A stretch of 64,000 bases of DNA from Iris pallida (GCA_029216955.1 JANAVB010044018.1:473172-537171); one strand, 5' to 3'; positions 22,409 to 35,774 are shown, numbered from the stretch's first letter. Numbers and translations are program-made. Notes: generated by a model not told the origin, from the letters alone.

Positions 22409-25400
22409 TGTCACGACCCGCACCCACTGTGAGGGTACGAGAACGTAACAATGCCCAGCCTATGCCACAATATCAGCGGTAGAACACTGTCCTAGGTCTC
22501 ATGCATCTAACAGTATAAGGCTAAGCAGTTTATACTCCCCGAATGGGGGTGACATAGTAGAATGTAAACTCAACCACATCTAAGGTAGAGCATAATGGAA
22601 GATAGATAAAACATAAAATCCAAAAGAGATACAGCAGATAGAAGTCTAAGTGTCTAAGATACATAAACCCAGAAATACATCTCAAAGCTCAAATACAGTA
22701 ATCCATAAATACAACTCAAGACAACTAAAAATAAACTATGAGCAAAACCTTAGCCACCTATACAACCTCTATTGTGTCTCCTCTAGGCTAGCAGGCAACC
22801 TCCAGGCTATCTGTAAAATTTATCAACAGGTCCAGTCAGGACAGGAGCGAGTATAATACATCTCAACAATATCATAACAGGTTAGGAAATATAAACATGC
22901 TAGAGAGTAAGATACAGGATATGAAGAAATAATATGATAAAAAAGGGAGACTGTAAATAAATAGATACAACATATAGAGAACTAATAGTGACTAGTGATT
23001 CAGAGCACAAGATGGTCATGTAAACGGCACGATATTGTACACGAGTAATCTACAGAGGTTTGTACACGAGTAATCTACTGGATTGATTACATAACCACTT
23101 CTACTCCCCCGCCCCAATCAATACACAAGAATCTAGCTAAGTTATGTTATTGTACACGAAGGTCATGTGAAAACATGATTATACACGATTTTACACGTTT
23201 CGTACACGAATGTAACGAATAAAAAGAGTACACGATGCTCACGATAAAGTACACGAATACGAATACCCGATGTATCCACTAAGGGGATAACATCGCACAA
23301 CAAGATCCATATAGTACTAATCCGTGTTTCCAACGTGTCAGCATCATGTAAAGTAATCTAAAGCAGGAAATATAATCCTAAACAAGATATAAAATGATCA
23401 GAGAATGTACTCGCCTGCTATCTTAATGTTCAAAGGAAATGTACTGTCCGAGGAGAGGTGTCTGGCTCCTATTTAGAATAGCACAAGTCACAACAAGTCT
23501 AAAATGGTAAAATAAAGCTCTACTATGCATTCTACATGATTCTAGGTCATTCTAGGTCAAAGTCAACTCTTGGTCAACTCTGGTCAACCGTACTAGTCAA
23601 ACTAGGTTAACTAGGCAGTACTAGGTCTAAACCTAGACTAACAAGTCTCATTAGGCCTAACCAAGCCTAGACTATCACTCACACAAAATCATAAAGCTAC
23701 ACAAGTTATCAAACACACATTACATATATATTCATATATATTTTTATTACAAGCAAAGTGCATAAAGATAAGGAGTGAGTGATACATGAATGTGCATATG
23801 GCAATGTGTACATAGCAGTACAATGTGTTCAAGTGTGAGGGGGGTTATGTTAGAAGGATAACATTTAGCAAGGGTTCATTGTGTCACATAGAAGAAATAA
23901 CATATAAAGCATAGGTTTAGCATGTGTGTGTGTGGGTGTTAATCATAACAAAAGGGTTTATTTATACATCAAAGGGTTTACTCATAACAGTAAGTAGGTT
24001 TTATGTGTATTCATGCTTGGGGTTACTGTCAACATGTAGAAGGGGGTTTTAACATATGAACATGGTGCTAAGTGCTAATATGGCATCATACATTCCTATC
24101 ATATTGGCATTCATATATAGCATACATTTATACTTGATTACGTTACTTACTTACATATGGATACTTGCATACATGTTTCAATACCTTGCATTACCCACAT
24201 GCTTGCATTTCATCCATTCATTCATGCATTGCATTCATCCATTCATTCATTCTTTCATTCATTCATTCATTCATTCATTCATTCATTCATTCATTCATGC
24301 ACCTATACATACATATTTGAATATATTATATACTTTCATACATTATATCATTTATGCATACTCTATATTATATTACATTCTCTTAACACACACATATGTA
24401 TATATACACATGTATACATACATATTTGTACATACAAGGATATACAAAATGTATATGTCGTATAGTAATCTTCTACTTAAAATCAATATTGTACAAATTA
24501 AGTATTCATTAAATTCTAGGATTAAAGTATGTAATAGATCTTTGTGTTAGCTTTCCAAAACTTTAAACGGATCGCATTTTCGTGTTCGGAAGCTCCCGGA
24601 ATCGCAAAAACACCGAAACGCGTTCGTCTTTCGTACAGCTGACACTCAAATAATTTTACAGAAAGTTTCAGAACGAATTTGGCTTATTAAAAATTATATT
24701 TGGAAATCTAACTTCGATACGGTTCTTTCAAAAAAACGAAAGATAAATCAGAGTTTTAAGCTAAAAGTTATGACATTTCTAACTTGCTATTGCTACTAAA
24801 AACGTGGATAAATATTATGACAAATTTAGGTAGTTTGAGACAAAAGAAACACAAGTATATAACATAATATATCAAGAACTCACTCTCTACACTAATATAT
24901 ATATATGAGACACTATAGAAGACATCTCCAAAACAAAAATATGAGATTAAACATGTAATAATTTATTCATACATAACAACAACACATAGTGTGTCCAAAT
25001 TTGGGGTTTTCCCACATGGACACAACCACAACACAAAGGACACTCCTATGACCTCCAAATGGACACGAAATGGACACAAATGGAGATACAACCATGGGGT
25101 CATTCCTATGGGTTCAAAATATTCCTATATGCATGTAAGGATGGATTAGAGGAAAGATTATACCTTCCGGAAGAGAGATTCAAAGGAAAATCCTTCCGAC
25201 ACGATACCGACACGTAGAGATTCTAAAAGGACACGAACGAGCTCCGAATCCTCCCAAACTTGGCTAGCACCCTCTAACCATGGAGTAGAGGAGAAATGAA
25301 GAAGATTTGGTGGAAGAAGGGGTTGATTTGGAGATGAAATCAATGGAGGTTCATCTCTAAATTAATTTGGGGAAGAACAAGAGAGAGAAAGTGGATGAAA

Positions 25401-25887
25401 ACAAATGAATGAAGGAGTGACTCACTCCTTATCCCCCCCCATAGGTGGCTGCCCAAAAATGGAGAGGTGTCCCCTATTTGAATGTCCAAAATGCCCTCCA
25501 CTAATCTATTTGATTTAAATTAGGAATGGGTTAAATATTGAGGTCAATTTAGTCTAGTTTTAAGTCTCTAATTAAACTAAACCTATCCATAAATAATTAG
25601 TCTAACTACTAACTAAAATTAATATCATGTGGACAAAAATTAATATCATGTGGGCCACGCCTAACTAGTGTGTGGGTCCCACTAGAGTCAAACTATCCCC
25701 CGAGTCCCTGTTTCAAGTCGGATTGAGTTAAAATTCGAACCCGACTCAAATAAACCCAAATAATATCATTAATAATAAAATAAATTTCAACCCCAAAATA
25801 ATATCAAAAATAATAAAATAAATTTTAAAAATATTCAAAAATGTAAAATAACGAAAATACCCCTGTTTCTGAAAACTGGGGGTGACA
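22409..25887 (-). mobile_element. solo LTR of the element-1 family, antisense
   Basis: A 3,479-bp solo LTR inserted in the RT of element 2, with a perfect TSD CAGAT (22404-22408, 25888-25892). On the plus strand it begins TGTCACGACCCGCACC, the exact complement of the element-1 LTR end, and finishes GGGGGTGACA, a variant of the LTR start. Shared inner parts are the reverse complements of the TACCTAGGACAG...CTACCGC region, the promoter-like CATGTA-rich stretch and a small set of GGTCAA/AGTCAA boxes (about 23545-23610). It lacks the long GTGTC island, keeping only scattered GACAC at 24990-25080. A solo LTR arises by recombination between the two LTRs of a full element. Confidence 0.88.
24230..24298. 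repeat. (ATTC)n microsatellite in the solo LTR
   Basis: A nearly pure tetranucleotide run with a few early interruptions. It produces overlapping H/S/F/I-rich open frames (24056-24550) that are not genes. Confidence 0.9.
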
Positions 25888-25892
25888 CAGAT

Positions 25893-26196
25893 ACCCTCTC
25901 CCGAGGATAGATGACTTGTTTGATCAACTCAAGGGGGAAGCAGTATTCTTGAAGATCGACTTGCGGTCAGGATACCATCAGATCAGAGTCAGAGAGCAGG
26001 ACATCCCGAAGACAGCTTTTAGATCAAGATATGGGCATTGGGAGTTCCTTATGATGCCATTTGGAGCAACCAATGCACCGGCAGTATTCATGGACCTCAT
26101 GAATCGTATCTTTCTGCCTTATTTGGATCAGTTCGTGATCGTGTTCTAGACGACATCCTAGTCTACAGCAAGAGTGAGGCGGAGCATGTGTAGCAT
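25893..26196 (+). pseudogene. pol: element 2 pol part 2: RT palm region
   Basis: Resumes exactly after the solo-LTR TSD with [29 protein letters not shown] and [19 protein letters not shown]. The catalytic motif, FLDD in element 4, is destroyed by a one-base deletion at about 26144 that creates TAG. The segment is cut at 26196 by element 3. Confidence 0.9.
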
Positions 26197-28510
26197 TGTA
26201 ACGCCCCAGTCCAAAAATACTTAGGACTAGGAACGTATCCATGCCAGCAGTATACATACGAAGTATACTCCAATATATGGAAACTTCGTATGTACACATA
26301 AGGTGTAAAATGCAGTAGAACCATAATAACTAATTCTCATCTACTAAATAAATAAATGATATAAAAGCAACTTTGAATTTGTCATGTATATAATCGTTGG
26401 ACGGAGACAAAGTCCACTACCAACTATCTCAAATAAAATGTACAAGAAGTGATCGGTAAAATAACGAGACGAACCAAGCGCAATAGTCTTCGAAGAATGG
26501 AGAAGATCACGGCCTTGGCTAGAACACCTGTAAAATCACAGAAGCACACACCTGGAGAGATAAGCAGGTCCTCAGAGGGACGTAACAAGATACATAAAGA
26601 GCATGCCATAATAAACTGAATATATAATATGTCACAAACCGAAATAAGTGACAAGACGACAATAAGGTAATCTAACCGTACTACAGCGTTTATGCAGTTA
26701 AGAATAAACCTCCAACGCATTGGCACTCTGGCTCAGTAGCAGTAATCTCAGGTATGGCCCATCAGGATACCAGGGACCTCAAAGCATAACATTCATCGAA
26801 TGTCAGAGGCCAGCAGTAAATCAGTATCAGGATCCAGGACCGTATCTCCCACGGAGATAACTGGCAATAGGGAAGTGCATACTTAGCCCATACGTTAAGG
26901 AACTGTTCTTCCCATCCAATGTCTAATAGAGTCACATCCATGACTCATATACCTCTACTAACTGCTAAGTCTCCTAACATGCCTCTATTAGCAGTTAGCC
27001 CTATCACATGCGTATGGGGGATCAGCCCACACACAAGAACCTCTACATGTTACTCATCTCACACATCCTCGTCGTACAACAGTGTTAAGGTATATGCGAT
27101 ACACTACAGACGGTAGTCTCTTAACTCTAAGTCCACATACAATCAAAGGATAATAACAAAGTATATCTAATATCACTGAGCAGACAGTAAATCAAGAACG
27201 GTAAGAAATGGAAATAAATGAACAATGATATATAATAAAATGTAAAGTAAATATAAACATTATAATGGCAAGGTATCTTGCCTGGTGGTGCAAAATGGCA
27301 AGTCCAGGAAATCACAATGTCAGCCAAGAAATGTCACAATCTCCAAACAACTCCGGACGCCGAAACAAACATCAAAAACGTACTCGGTGTAAAAGATATA
27401 CCTAGGAAATGCCTGTCCAAAAGTTAAATTCTGGAGCAGGGACAAAATCGTAATTTCGGGTCAAACGATGTCAGCCGTTGGACCCGCTTTGCACCGAAAT
27501 ATGCGCCAGAACCTACGGTCTCTAAAGTCATCAAACTACATGTCTATAGATTTGTTTTGATGAGACGAACCCAACGGTATGTCCAATTTTGGATTCCGGT
27601 GGACTGTGCACAAAATCGCCCGTTGAGTGGGATTGTGGGCCCGCCAAAATAGCGTCCCGATCAACGGTATCAGAATCGGACCAAACTTGGCTCACAGGAC
27701 CACAAAACTATTTTGAGTCCAATGGCGCAAGTTTCATCGCGATATGATGAGCATGCACAAAGTTGTGACTTAATTTGCAAAGGGTCGATACGGGGTATCT
27801 CGACGGATACGCACTGATTTCGTCGCGCACATGCAACAAAATCGAGTTCCATCAGTTCCCACACATCGACAACATCCATACGCGCCTTTTGATGTGTATA
27901 GTATGCGACCACGTCGTCCGGTTTGTCGGGACGCATGCCATATCGGGTGTTTTTCCACTTTTTGAAAACAGAATTTACAATTTTTTTGGGAAAATTTAAT
28001 AACGTGTAACTTTCTACATACTAGATGAAAAATGAATCCAGAAGGTGCGTTACAATCTCGGTTATGTTGTCTTTGACTGTCTTCAATTAGTTCCTATGAA
28101 AGTTTAATGGACAGGGAGAAAAGTGGCCGACAAGTTGGTACTTTGAAATAGTTTTTAATATTCCAGAAAAGTAGTTTTTCTCCAACTTCGTCTCGATTTT
28201 TCGAGCAAGTTGGATGGCCATGTCGAAATCCACCTAGGGGATCTCGAAGAGGGTCATGTGGGCTTTCTACACGAATTTACGGATCGAAAATCGGAGTAGA
28301 ATTGGCAGAGAAATTGATTGGGAAAGTGGGATACCTTAAAGTGGGAATCTGTTGTTGTTGTCGAAGGTTCCTTTGTCTTCTTCGTGAGCACGGCTTCGCC
28401 ATGGTGCGTCCGAGCTTCGCCGTGGATTGGAGAGGAGGAAGGAGGAGAGGAATGAGGTGGAAGAAATTTTTAGGGTTTTTCTTTTTTTTTTTCTTTTTTT
28501 TTTCCCAAAA

Positions 28511-28598
<88 letters not shown>

Positions 28599-29402
28599 TT
28601 ATATATATATGTGAGGGAAGCGGGGGTCGGCCTCTATTAGACTTACTGTGCTTTTTAAGGGAGGGGTTGGCCCCCCTTCTTAACGCAGCTACTGCTGCTG
28701 TTTCATTTACTAGTTGGAGCATGTGGTCGGCGCCCACATGGTGGGGCCGACCATGTGAATTGCTTGTTTTTGCTTCTTTTTTTTTCTTTTCTTTCTCTTA
28801 TTCTATATATATATACATATATACATGTATATTTATATATTCATAAATATACACCATAATCTATTTAAAAAACAAATAACAATTTAATTGTTATCTATCA
28901 AAATATTTAATATATTTAAACATATGTATATATATTTGAATTCAATTTATAACAAATCAATCTCAATATTAATAATAATATCTAAAAATATGTTTTTTTA
29001 ATTACCACCAAATAATTTTAATAGTAATGAAATAATAAAAATAGTAATATGGTTGTTTTGGGTGACTCATACTACGCACCCTAATCCGGATCCAGAAAAT
29101 TTGCACAAATGTTGTAAAATATTATTTTATTAATAAAATATAAATTTTGTACCAAAAGTAAATAAATATTTAACAAGTTCTAAAAATAATTTAAAAATAT
29201 TTGTACATACCCAAAATATTCCTATATGCCCACCTTAGTCACCCCACATGCTCACATGAGCTTAAAATTTTGTTCGGGCCCTGTTCGGACTGAATTGGCC
29301 AAACCGGGTCATCAAAAAAATAAATAAAACCATAAATTCTATAAAATCATTTTTTTAGTCTAATAAAATAATAAAAAATAATTAAAAAATAGGGGTTTTA
29401 TA
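26197..29402 (-). repeat. element 3 3' LTR (left copy, 3,206 bp)
   Basis: In element orientation it starts TATAAAACCCC and ends GGGGCGTTACA. It contains a long (TA)n tract (28512-28597) flanked by ACTTATA/TATAAGT and a GGTCGGCGCCCAC...GTGGGGCCGACC hairpin (28725-28752). It has no coding capacity. The TA tract explains most of its extra length over the other copy. Confidence 0.88.
28512..28597. repeat. (TA)n microsatellite in element 3 left LTR
   Basis: About 85 bp of pure TA, against roughly 10-20 bp in the other LTR of the same element (34974-34998). This is expansion after insertion, or contraction in the other copy. Confidence 0.92.
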
Positions 29403-32022
29403 TCCTACCCAACTTACAAGAATTTTGTCCTCAAAATTTAGGATTAATAGGGTAGATAGGGTTGAGGGATAGGAAGAGTTCGTCAATACCAAAATGCAAT
29501 TAAATTTCTGGAGGAGGCGATAAAACGGCGTTCAACACCACCATGCAATGGAGAATTATGGAGTCGATATATAGAAAAATATATCATGGTTATGGAATTG
29601 AATAAGGGTTACCAGTGAAGGTAGCAAAATTTCGATAATCTAAATTGGAGAGTAATAAGGGATTGAGTAGATCAAAAAGAATAATTAGACGTTTGGGAGA
29701 TATGGTTCCTTGAGAGAAACTGGAGACTAATCGCTTCGATTGAGAGTTTGCTTTAAGTGAATGATTAGAATCATTCCCGAGTGCTCAAGAACAATTGAAA
29801 GGTCACGATAATAATTCTAAGGTTGAGAAATGAGGAGTAGTTAAAGGCGAGGATATAGCCACATGAGTCGGTCGGTGGCTATCTACATTTGTGTATAATT
29901 AATCGATTGGGCAACCAAAGATGATACCTTGAGTCTATCTTAGCAAGTACAGTGCCTTGTCTTTCCAAAATGAGTAAAAGACAAGAACAACTAGGTTTCA
30001 AAGACGGTGTTATATATTGAGTACAAATTGCGGGGTTCATAGGCGGCAAAAATAATTCAAAAGAGAATTGCCAAGGCTGTCGCGGATGAGACTCTAAGGC
30101 AAGTTTATTATGTCTTCATCCACGTAGAATAATATGTGATAAGCGAACCAAAGTGCAATAGGTTGATCAGACCATCATGCACCGGTTCTGATTAGACAAT
30201 ATGTTAGTGGGTGCATCCAATAAAATATGTCATGATCAAGCTTGATAACGAAATAAGCTTGCAAAATTGAAGCTACATTAGCAGCATGGGATAGTCAAAA
30301 TATGAGCAAGGGAGGTACTGATGAAGGAAATTTTAAATAGTCCAAGATCTTTTAAAAATCAAGGCTCGCCCGAAGTTTGGGCCTACACAGTCGTCCTAGT
30401 GTTTCTTCATTTATGGCTTGGTAGACTAGATAAGGTAGGGTCCTCTGAATTTATAGTCTAAGTGAACTTACCAATGTGGTTCACAAGGAAAAAGGTTTGT
30501 TAGGGGGTGAGGTATTCTACCCAACTTACAAGAGTTAAACTAATAGTATCATGGGACAATGGGTCAAGCAAGCAAGATAAAGTACAAATTTAAGCATTTA
30601 AGGAATTTAGTATAACACAATCACATATCGGGTCGAAAGAATTGAGTTGAGGTTGAATCCCTATCCGTGGTCGAAAATATATCGATATCATGGTAAAGAT
30701 TATAGTTTGGCCATTTTGGCCATAAGGTCATATCAAGAAATAGAGTACAAGGAGATGGGTTTTGGTAGGACATGATATGTCTACAGGAAGGTGGGCTTGT
30801 CTAGGTCTTATATGTGAAATTTATTGGAAGAAAAAGTTTAGTGTTGTGCTCCAAATATCCAAGTCATGGTAAGGGACGCCAAAAGATCAAAAATAGAAAG
30901 TGGGAGTTCACGAGGTGATAATTAATGCACAAAAATAAAGAAGGTCAAGTTAAAGCATAAAATAAAATTAATTAGAGAATCCAGTAAAAGTAATTTAGGA
31001 ACACAATTCTGGAGAGAAGATAGTCTCCTAGATGAATACAGTTAAGGAACCATTAACTCATTATTCAAATTGTAAATGGGTTAGAATGTCGTAATTAGAA
31101 GATATAGAATTGAAGGAAGGTCGAGTAAGTCGAGGTGGAAATATAGCCACATAGCTGGGTAGATGACTAACAACACTTGTGTATAAACTACTATTATGGT
31201 CATAAGTGACATGGCAATTAGTGTGGAATACTTCTAACTCATTAGGGCTACCTTTGTGGCCTACCATTAATATTTTAACTCGTGTTTCCTCCAACAATTT
31301 CTGAATAAAAAAAAATTAACCACCAAAATTTGTACTCACTCCAAGCCGTTCAAATTCATCAAAAAAAGAAAAAATTTAAATCACTCTCATAATCTCAAAG
31401 CAAAATTTTGTCACGTTACTACTAACCCTTTCCAAAATTAACGTTTAAATTCAACTATTTAACTCAAGAGTTCATAATTTACGAATCCATAAAATTTTTA
31501 CAATCAATCAAAATTTAATACTCTAAAATTTTCATACAACTCATAATAAAACTCTTAGCATATTAAAAGCAATCTCAAAAATTAAGCTCAATGCTCTCCT
31601 CAATTTTAACTTCTATTCATGCTAAGTTATTCCAACAAAATCACAACTTTTAAATGGTAACTTCCTTTAATCAATCAAAATAACTTTCCATCACATCCTT
31701 CGAAATTCTTCCAAAAATTTTAATATTAGCAATCCTACATTAAACTAAATTTTCAAATAATCTTATCAGTCAGAATATTTTTTTTACCAAAAATCTAAAT
31801 AGATTTGTAAATCCTCAATCATAGGACACCATTTAAAATATAAATTTCTCAAAAATCATTTTCATAACTTTCAAATATTTTAAACCAAAATTCACTATCA
31901 TTACTTCTACTTAAAAATCAAAATTTACTAAACACGAAAATCGTAAGCTGTACAACTCAAATTTAAATAATTTCTATGGCCATTTTTAAAAGCTAAGATC
32001 ATTTTCAAATCAAATTTATAAC

Positions 32023-32239
32023 TGTTCAAAGTTGTATAACTATAATACAATAAATCATAAACATCAAAACTCGAAAATCAAATAAATTTTATATTTGTTC
32101 AAAGATGTATATCTATCACCCAAAACTCATAAATATCACAACTCGAAAAGCAAATCAATTTTATATTTGTTCAAAGGTGTATAGCTATAACCCAATAAAT
32201 CATAAATATCACAACTCAAAAATCCAATCAATTTCTCAA
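32023..32239. repeat. three tandem copies of a 72-73-bp unit
   Basis: Copies start with TGTTCAAAG at 32023, 32096 and 32168. Each contains GTATA-x-CTAT, CATAAA-x-ATCA-x-AACTC and an AT-rich end. They are imperfect and non-coding. Confidence 0.8.
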
Positions 32240-32655
32240 ACCAAGTATGAAATTCTATAAATCCTCTGGTGTTTACTATTTAGAAATCTCAAGGTTAAAA
32301 CTTTTCGTGGTAATATTCTACTTTACCAATTACTAATCATTAAATCACACTAAAAAGCCTTTTTTAACTCAATTAGAGTCTTGAATGTATTCCAATTGCC
32401 AATATAACCATTTTAGCCATGTGTTTGACCTATGAGCACATACTAGTGTAGTCATCGTCCTAGTTGACACTAAGCACGAAAATAAGAATCAACGGTAGAA
32501 AGGAATCAAGCAAGATGAAATTCAAGGAGGTCGAACAAGAGTTTGAAATTTGAAGCCAAGGGAAGAGGTCAAGCTGTATGAATGAGATTCCTAGATTCTA
32601 ATCCTATGTTGTAGGCTCACATCGGTACAATTACGTAACCGAAGTGACAAACTCG

Positions 32656-32672
32656 ACCTGCATGGGCCACCA
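32656..32672 (-). other. element 3 primer-binding site, tRNA-Ile-like
   Basis: On the minus strand TGGTGGCCCATGCAGGT starts eight bases from the LTR (spacer TGTTTTTG). The same site as in elements 2 and 4 ties this non-coding element to their lineage. Confidence 0.75.
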
Positions 32673-32680
32673 CAAAAACA

Positions 32681-35600
32681 TGTAACGCCCCAGTCCAAAA
32701 ATACTTAGGACTAGGTACGTATCCATGCCAGCTGTACACATACGAAGTATACTCCAATATATGGAAACTTCGTATGTACACATAAGTTATAAAATGCAGT
32801 AGAACCATAATAACTAAATCTCATCCACTAAATAAATAAATGATATAAAAGCAACTTTGAATTTGTCATGTATACAATCATTGGGCGGAGACAAAGTCCA
32901 CTACCAACTATCTCAAATAAAATGTACAAGAAGTGATCGGTAAAATAACGAGACGAACCAAGCGCAATTGTCTTCAAAGAATGGAGAAGATCACGGCCTT
33001 GGCTAGAACACCTGCAAAATCACAGAAGCACACACCTGAAGAGATAACCAGGTCCTCAGAGGGACGTAACAAGATACATAAAGAGCATGCCATAATAAAC
33101 TGAATATATAATATGTCATAAACTGAAATAAGTGACAAGACGACAATAAGGTAATCTAACCATACTACAGTGTTTATGCAGTTAAGAACAAACCTCCAAT
33201 GCATGGGCACTCTGGCTCAGTAGCAGTAATCTCAGGTATGACCCATCAGGATACCAGGGACCTTAAAGCATAACATTCATCGAATGTCAGAGGCCAGCAG
33301 TAAATCAGTATCAAGATCTAGGACCGTATCTCCGCCGGAGATAACCGGCAATAGGAAAGTGCATTCTTGGCCCATACGTTAAGGAACTGTTCTTCCCGTC
33401 CAATGTCTAATAGAGTCACATCCATGACTCATATACCTCTACTAACTGCTAAGTCTCCTAACATGCCTCTATTAGCAGTTAGCCCTATCGCATGCGTATG
33501 AGGGATCAGCCCACACAAAAGAACCTCTACATGCTACTCATCTCACACATCCTCGTCGTACAACTGTGTCAAGGTATATGCGATACACTACAGACGGTAG
33601 TCTCTTAACTCTAAGTCCACATACAATCAAAGGATAATAACAAAGTATATATAATATCACTGAGCAGACAGTAAATCAAGAACGGTAAGAACTGGAAATA
33701 AATGAACAGTGATATATAATAAAATGCAAACTGAATATAAATAATATAATGGCAAGGTATCTTGTCTGGTGGTGCAAAATGGCAAGTCCAGAAAATTACA
33801 ATGTCAGCCAAGAAATGTCACAATCTCCAAACAACTCCAGACGCTGAAACAAACATCAAAAATGTACCTAGGAAACGCCTGTCCAAAAGTTAAATTCTGG
33901 AGCAGGGACAAAATCGTAATTTCAGGTCAAAACGATGTCAGCCGTTGGACCCGTTTTGCACCGAAATATGCGCCAGAATCTACGGTCTCTAAAGTCGTCA
34001 AACTACATGTCTACGGATTTGTTTTGATGAGACAAACCCAACGGTATGTCCAATTTTGGATTCCGGTGGGCTGTGCACAAAATCGCCCGTTGAGTGGGAT
34101 TGTGGGCCCGCCAAAATAGCGTCCCGATCAACGGTCTCAGAATCAGACCAAACTTGGCTCATAGGACCACAAAACGATTTTGAGTCCAATGGCGCAAGTT
34201 TCATCGCGATATGATGAGCGTGCACAAAGTTGTGACTTAATATGCAAAGGGTCGATACTGGGTATCTCGACGGATACGTACTAATTTCGTCGCGCACATA
34301 CAACGAAATTGGGTTCCATCAGTTCCCACACGTTGACAACATCCATATGCGTCTTTCGATGCGTATAGTGTGCGACCACGTCGTCCGGTTTGTCGGGACG
34401 CATGCCGTATCGGGTGTTTTTCCACTTTTGAAAACAGAATTTATAATTTTTTTGGAAAAATTTAACGTGTAACTTTCTACATACTAGATAAAAAGTGAAT
34501 CCAAAAGGTGCGTTACAATCTTGGTTATGTTGTCTTTTACTGCCTTCAATTAGTTTCTATAAAAGTTTAATGGACAGGAAGAAAAGTGGCCGACAAGTTG
34601 GTGTTTTGAAACAGTTTTTAATATTCCAGAAAAGTGGTTTTTCTCCAACTTCGTCTCGATTTTTCGAGCAAGTTGGATGGCCATGTTGAAATCCACCTGG
34701 GGGATCTCGAAGAGGGTCATGTGGGCTTTCTACACAAATTTACGGATCAAAAATCGGAGTAGAATTGGCAGAGAAATTGATCGGGAAAGTGGGATACCTT
34801 TAAGTGGGAATCTGTTGTTGTTGTCGATGGTTCCTTTGTCTTCTTCGCGAGCATGGCTTCGCCATGGTGCGTTCGAGCGTCGCCATGGATTAGGGAGGAG
34901 AAAGGAGGAGATGAAGGAGGTGGAAGAAATTTTTAGGGTTTTTCTTTTCTTTTTCTTTTTTTTCCCCAAAACTTATATATATAAGTTATATATATGTGAG
35001 GGAAGCGGGGGTCGGCCTCTATTAGACTTACTGTGCTTTTTAAGGGAGGGGTTGGCCCCCCTTCTTAACGCAGCTACTGCTGCTGTTTTATTTACTAGTT
35101 GGAGCATGTGGTCGGCGCCCACATGGTGGGGCCGACCATGTGAATTGCTTGTTTTTGCTCTTTTTTTCTTTTCTTTCTCTTATTCTATATATATACATGT
35201 ATATTTATATAATCATAAATATACACCATAATCTATTTTAAAAATAAATAACAATTTAAGTGTTGTCTATCCAAATATTTAATATATTGAAACATATGTA
35301 TATATATTTGAATTCAATTTATAACAAATCAATCTCGATATCAATAATAATATCTAAAAATATGTTTATTTAATTACCACCAAATAATTTTAATAGTAAT
35401 GAAATAATAAAAATAGTAATATTGTTGTTTTGGGTGACTCATACTACGCACCCTAATCCGGATCCAGAAAATTTGCACAAATGTTGTAAAATATTATTTT
35501 ATTAATATAATATAAATTTTGTACCAAAAGTAAATAAATATTTAACAAGTTCTAAAAATAATTTAAAAATATTTGTACATACCAAAAATATTCCTATATG

Positions 35601-35774
35601 GCCACCGTAGTCACCCCACATGCTCACATGAGCTTAAAATTTTGTTCGGGCCCTGTTCGGACTGAATTGGCCAAACCGGGTCACTAAAAAAATAAATAAA
35701 ACCATAAATTCTATAAAATCATTTTTTTAGTCTAATAAAATAATAAAAAATAATTAAAAAATAGGGGTTTTATA
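32681..35774 (-). repeat. element 3 5' LTR (right copy, 3,094 bp)
   Basis: A direct repeat of the left LTR with the same ends, the same GGTCGGC hairpin (35110-35137) and a short TA tract. The following GCATCTTCG is the resumed pol of element 2. Confidence 0.88.

Larger units (their letters stand above)
29403..32680 (-). other. element 3 interior, non-coding
   Basis: The interior is AT-rich and has no open frame above about 80 codons. The frame at 31061-31297 (minus) shows no motif. Two related blocks (about 29865 and 31143) share ATATAGCCACAT and TTGTGTATAA. The right half is A/C-rich on the plus strand and includes a 72-bp tandem repeat. A second polypurine-like copy (complement of TCTACCCAACTTACAAGAG) lies near 30515. 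Confidence 0.7.
26197..35774 (-). mobile_element. element 3: non-coding LTR element (LARD-like)
   Basis: Two LTRs, 26197-29402 and 32681-35774, flank a 3.28-kb interior. Orientation is minus: the primer-binding site is next to the right-hand LTR (32656-32672) and a polypurine-like tract is next to the left-hand LTR (29404-29415). The flanking copies are GCAT (26193-26196, 35776-35779), or AGCAT/TGCAT if the LTR ends one base earlier. No gag or pol motif is visible in the interior on either strand. It must therefore have moved with proteins supplied in trans. Ten differences over the first 235 bp of the LTRs (about 4%) make it roughly as old as its host, element 2. Confidence 0.85.

Noticed and set aside
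24056..24550. 164-codon plus-strand frame
   Set aside because: It is built on the (ATTC)n microsatellite and flanking AT-rich sequence in a solo LTR. The overlapping second frame has the same character.
32656..32672. CCACCA-ending sequence as part of a tRNA gene
   Set aside because: Only the 3' 17 bases match and they sit next to an LTR, so this is a primer-binding site. No cloverleaf surrounds it.
29403..32680. Host gene hidden in the 3.3-kb interior of element 3
   Set aside because: No frame above about 80 codons, no splice-consistent coding blocks by eye, and PBS and PPT at the two ends define it as an LTR-element interior.
34677..35231. 184-codon frame in the right LTR of element 3
   Set aside because: It crosses poly-T/TA tracts, has no motif, and the other LTR lacks the same frame because of indels.
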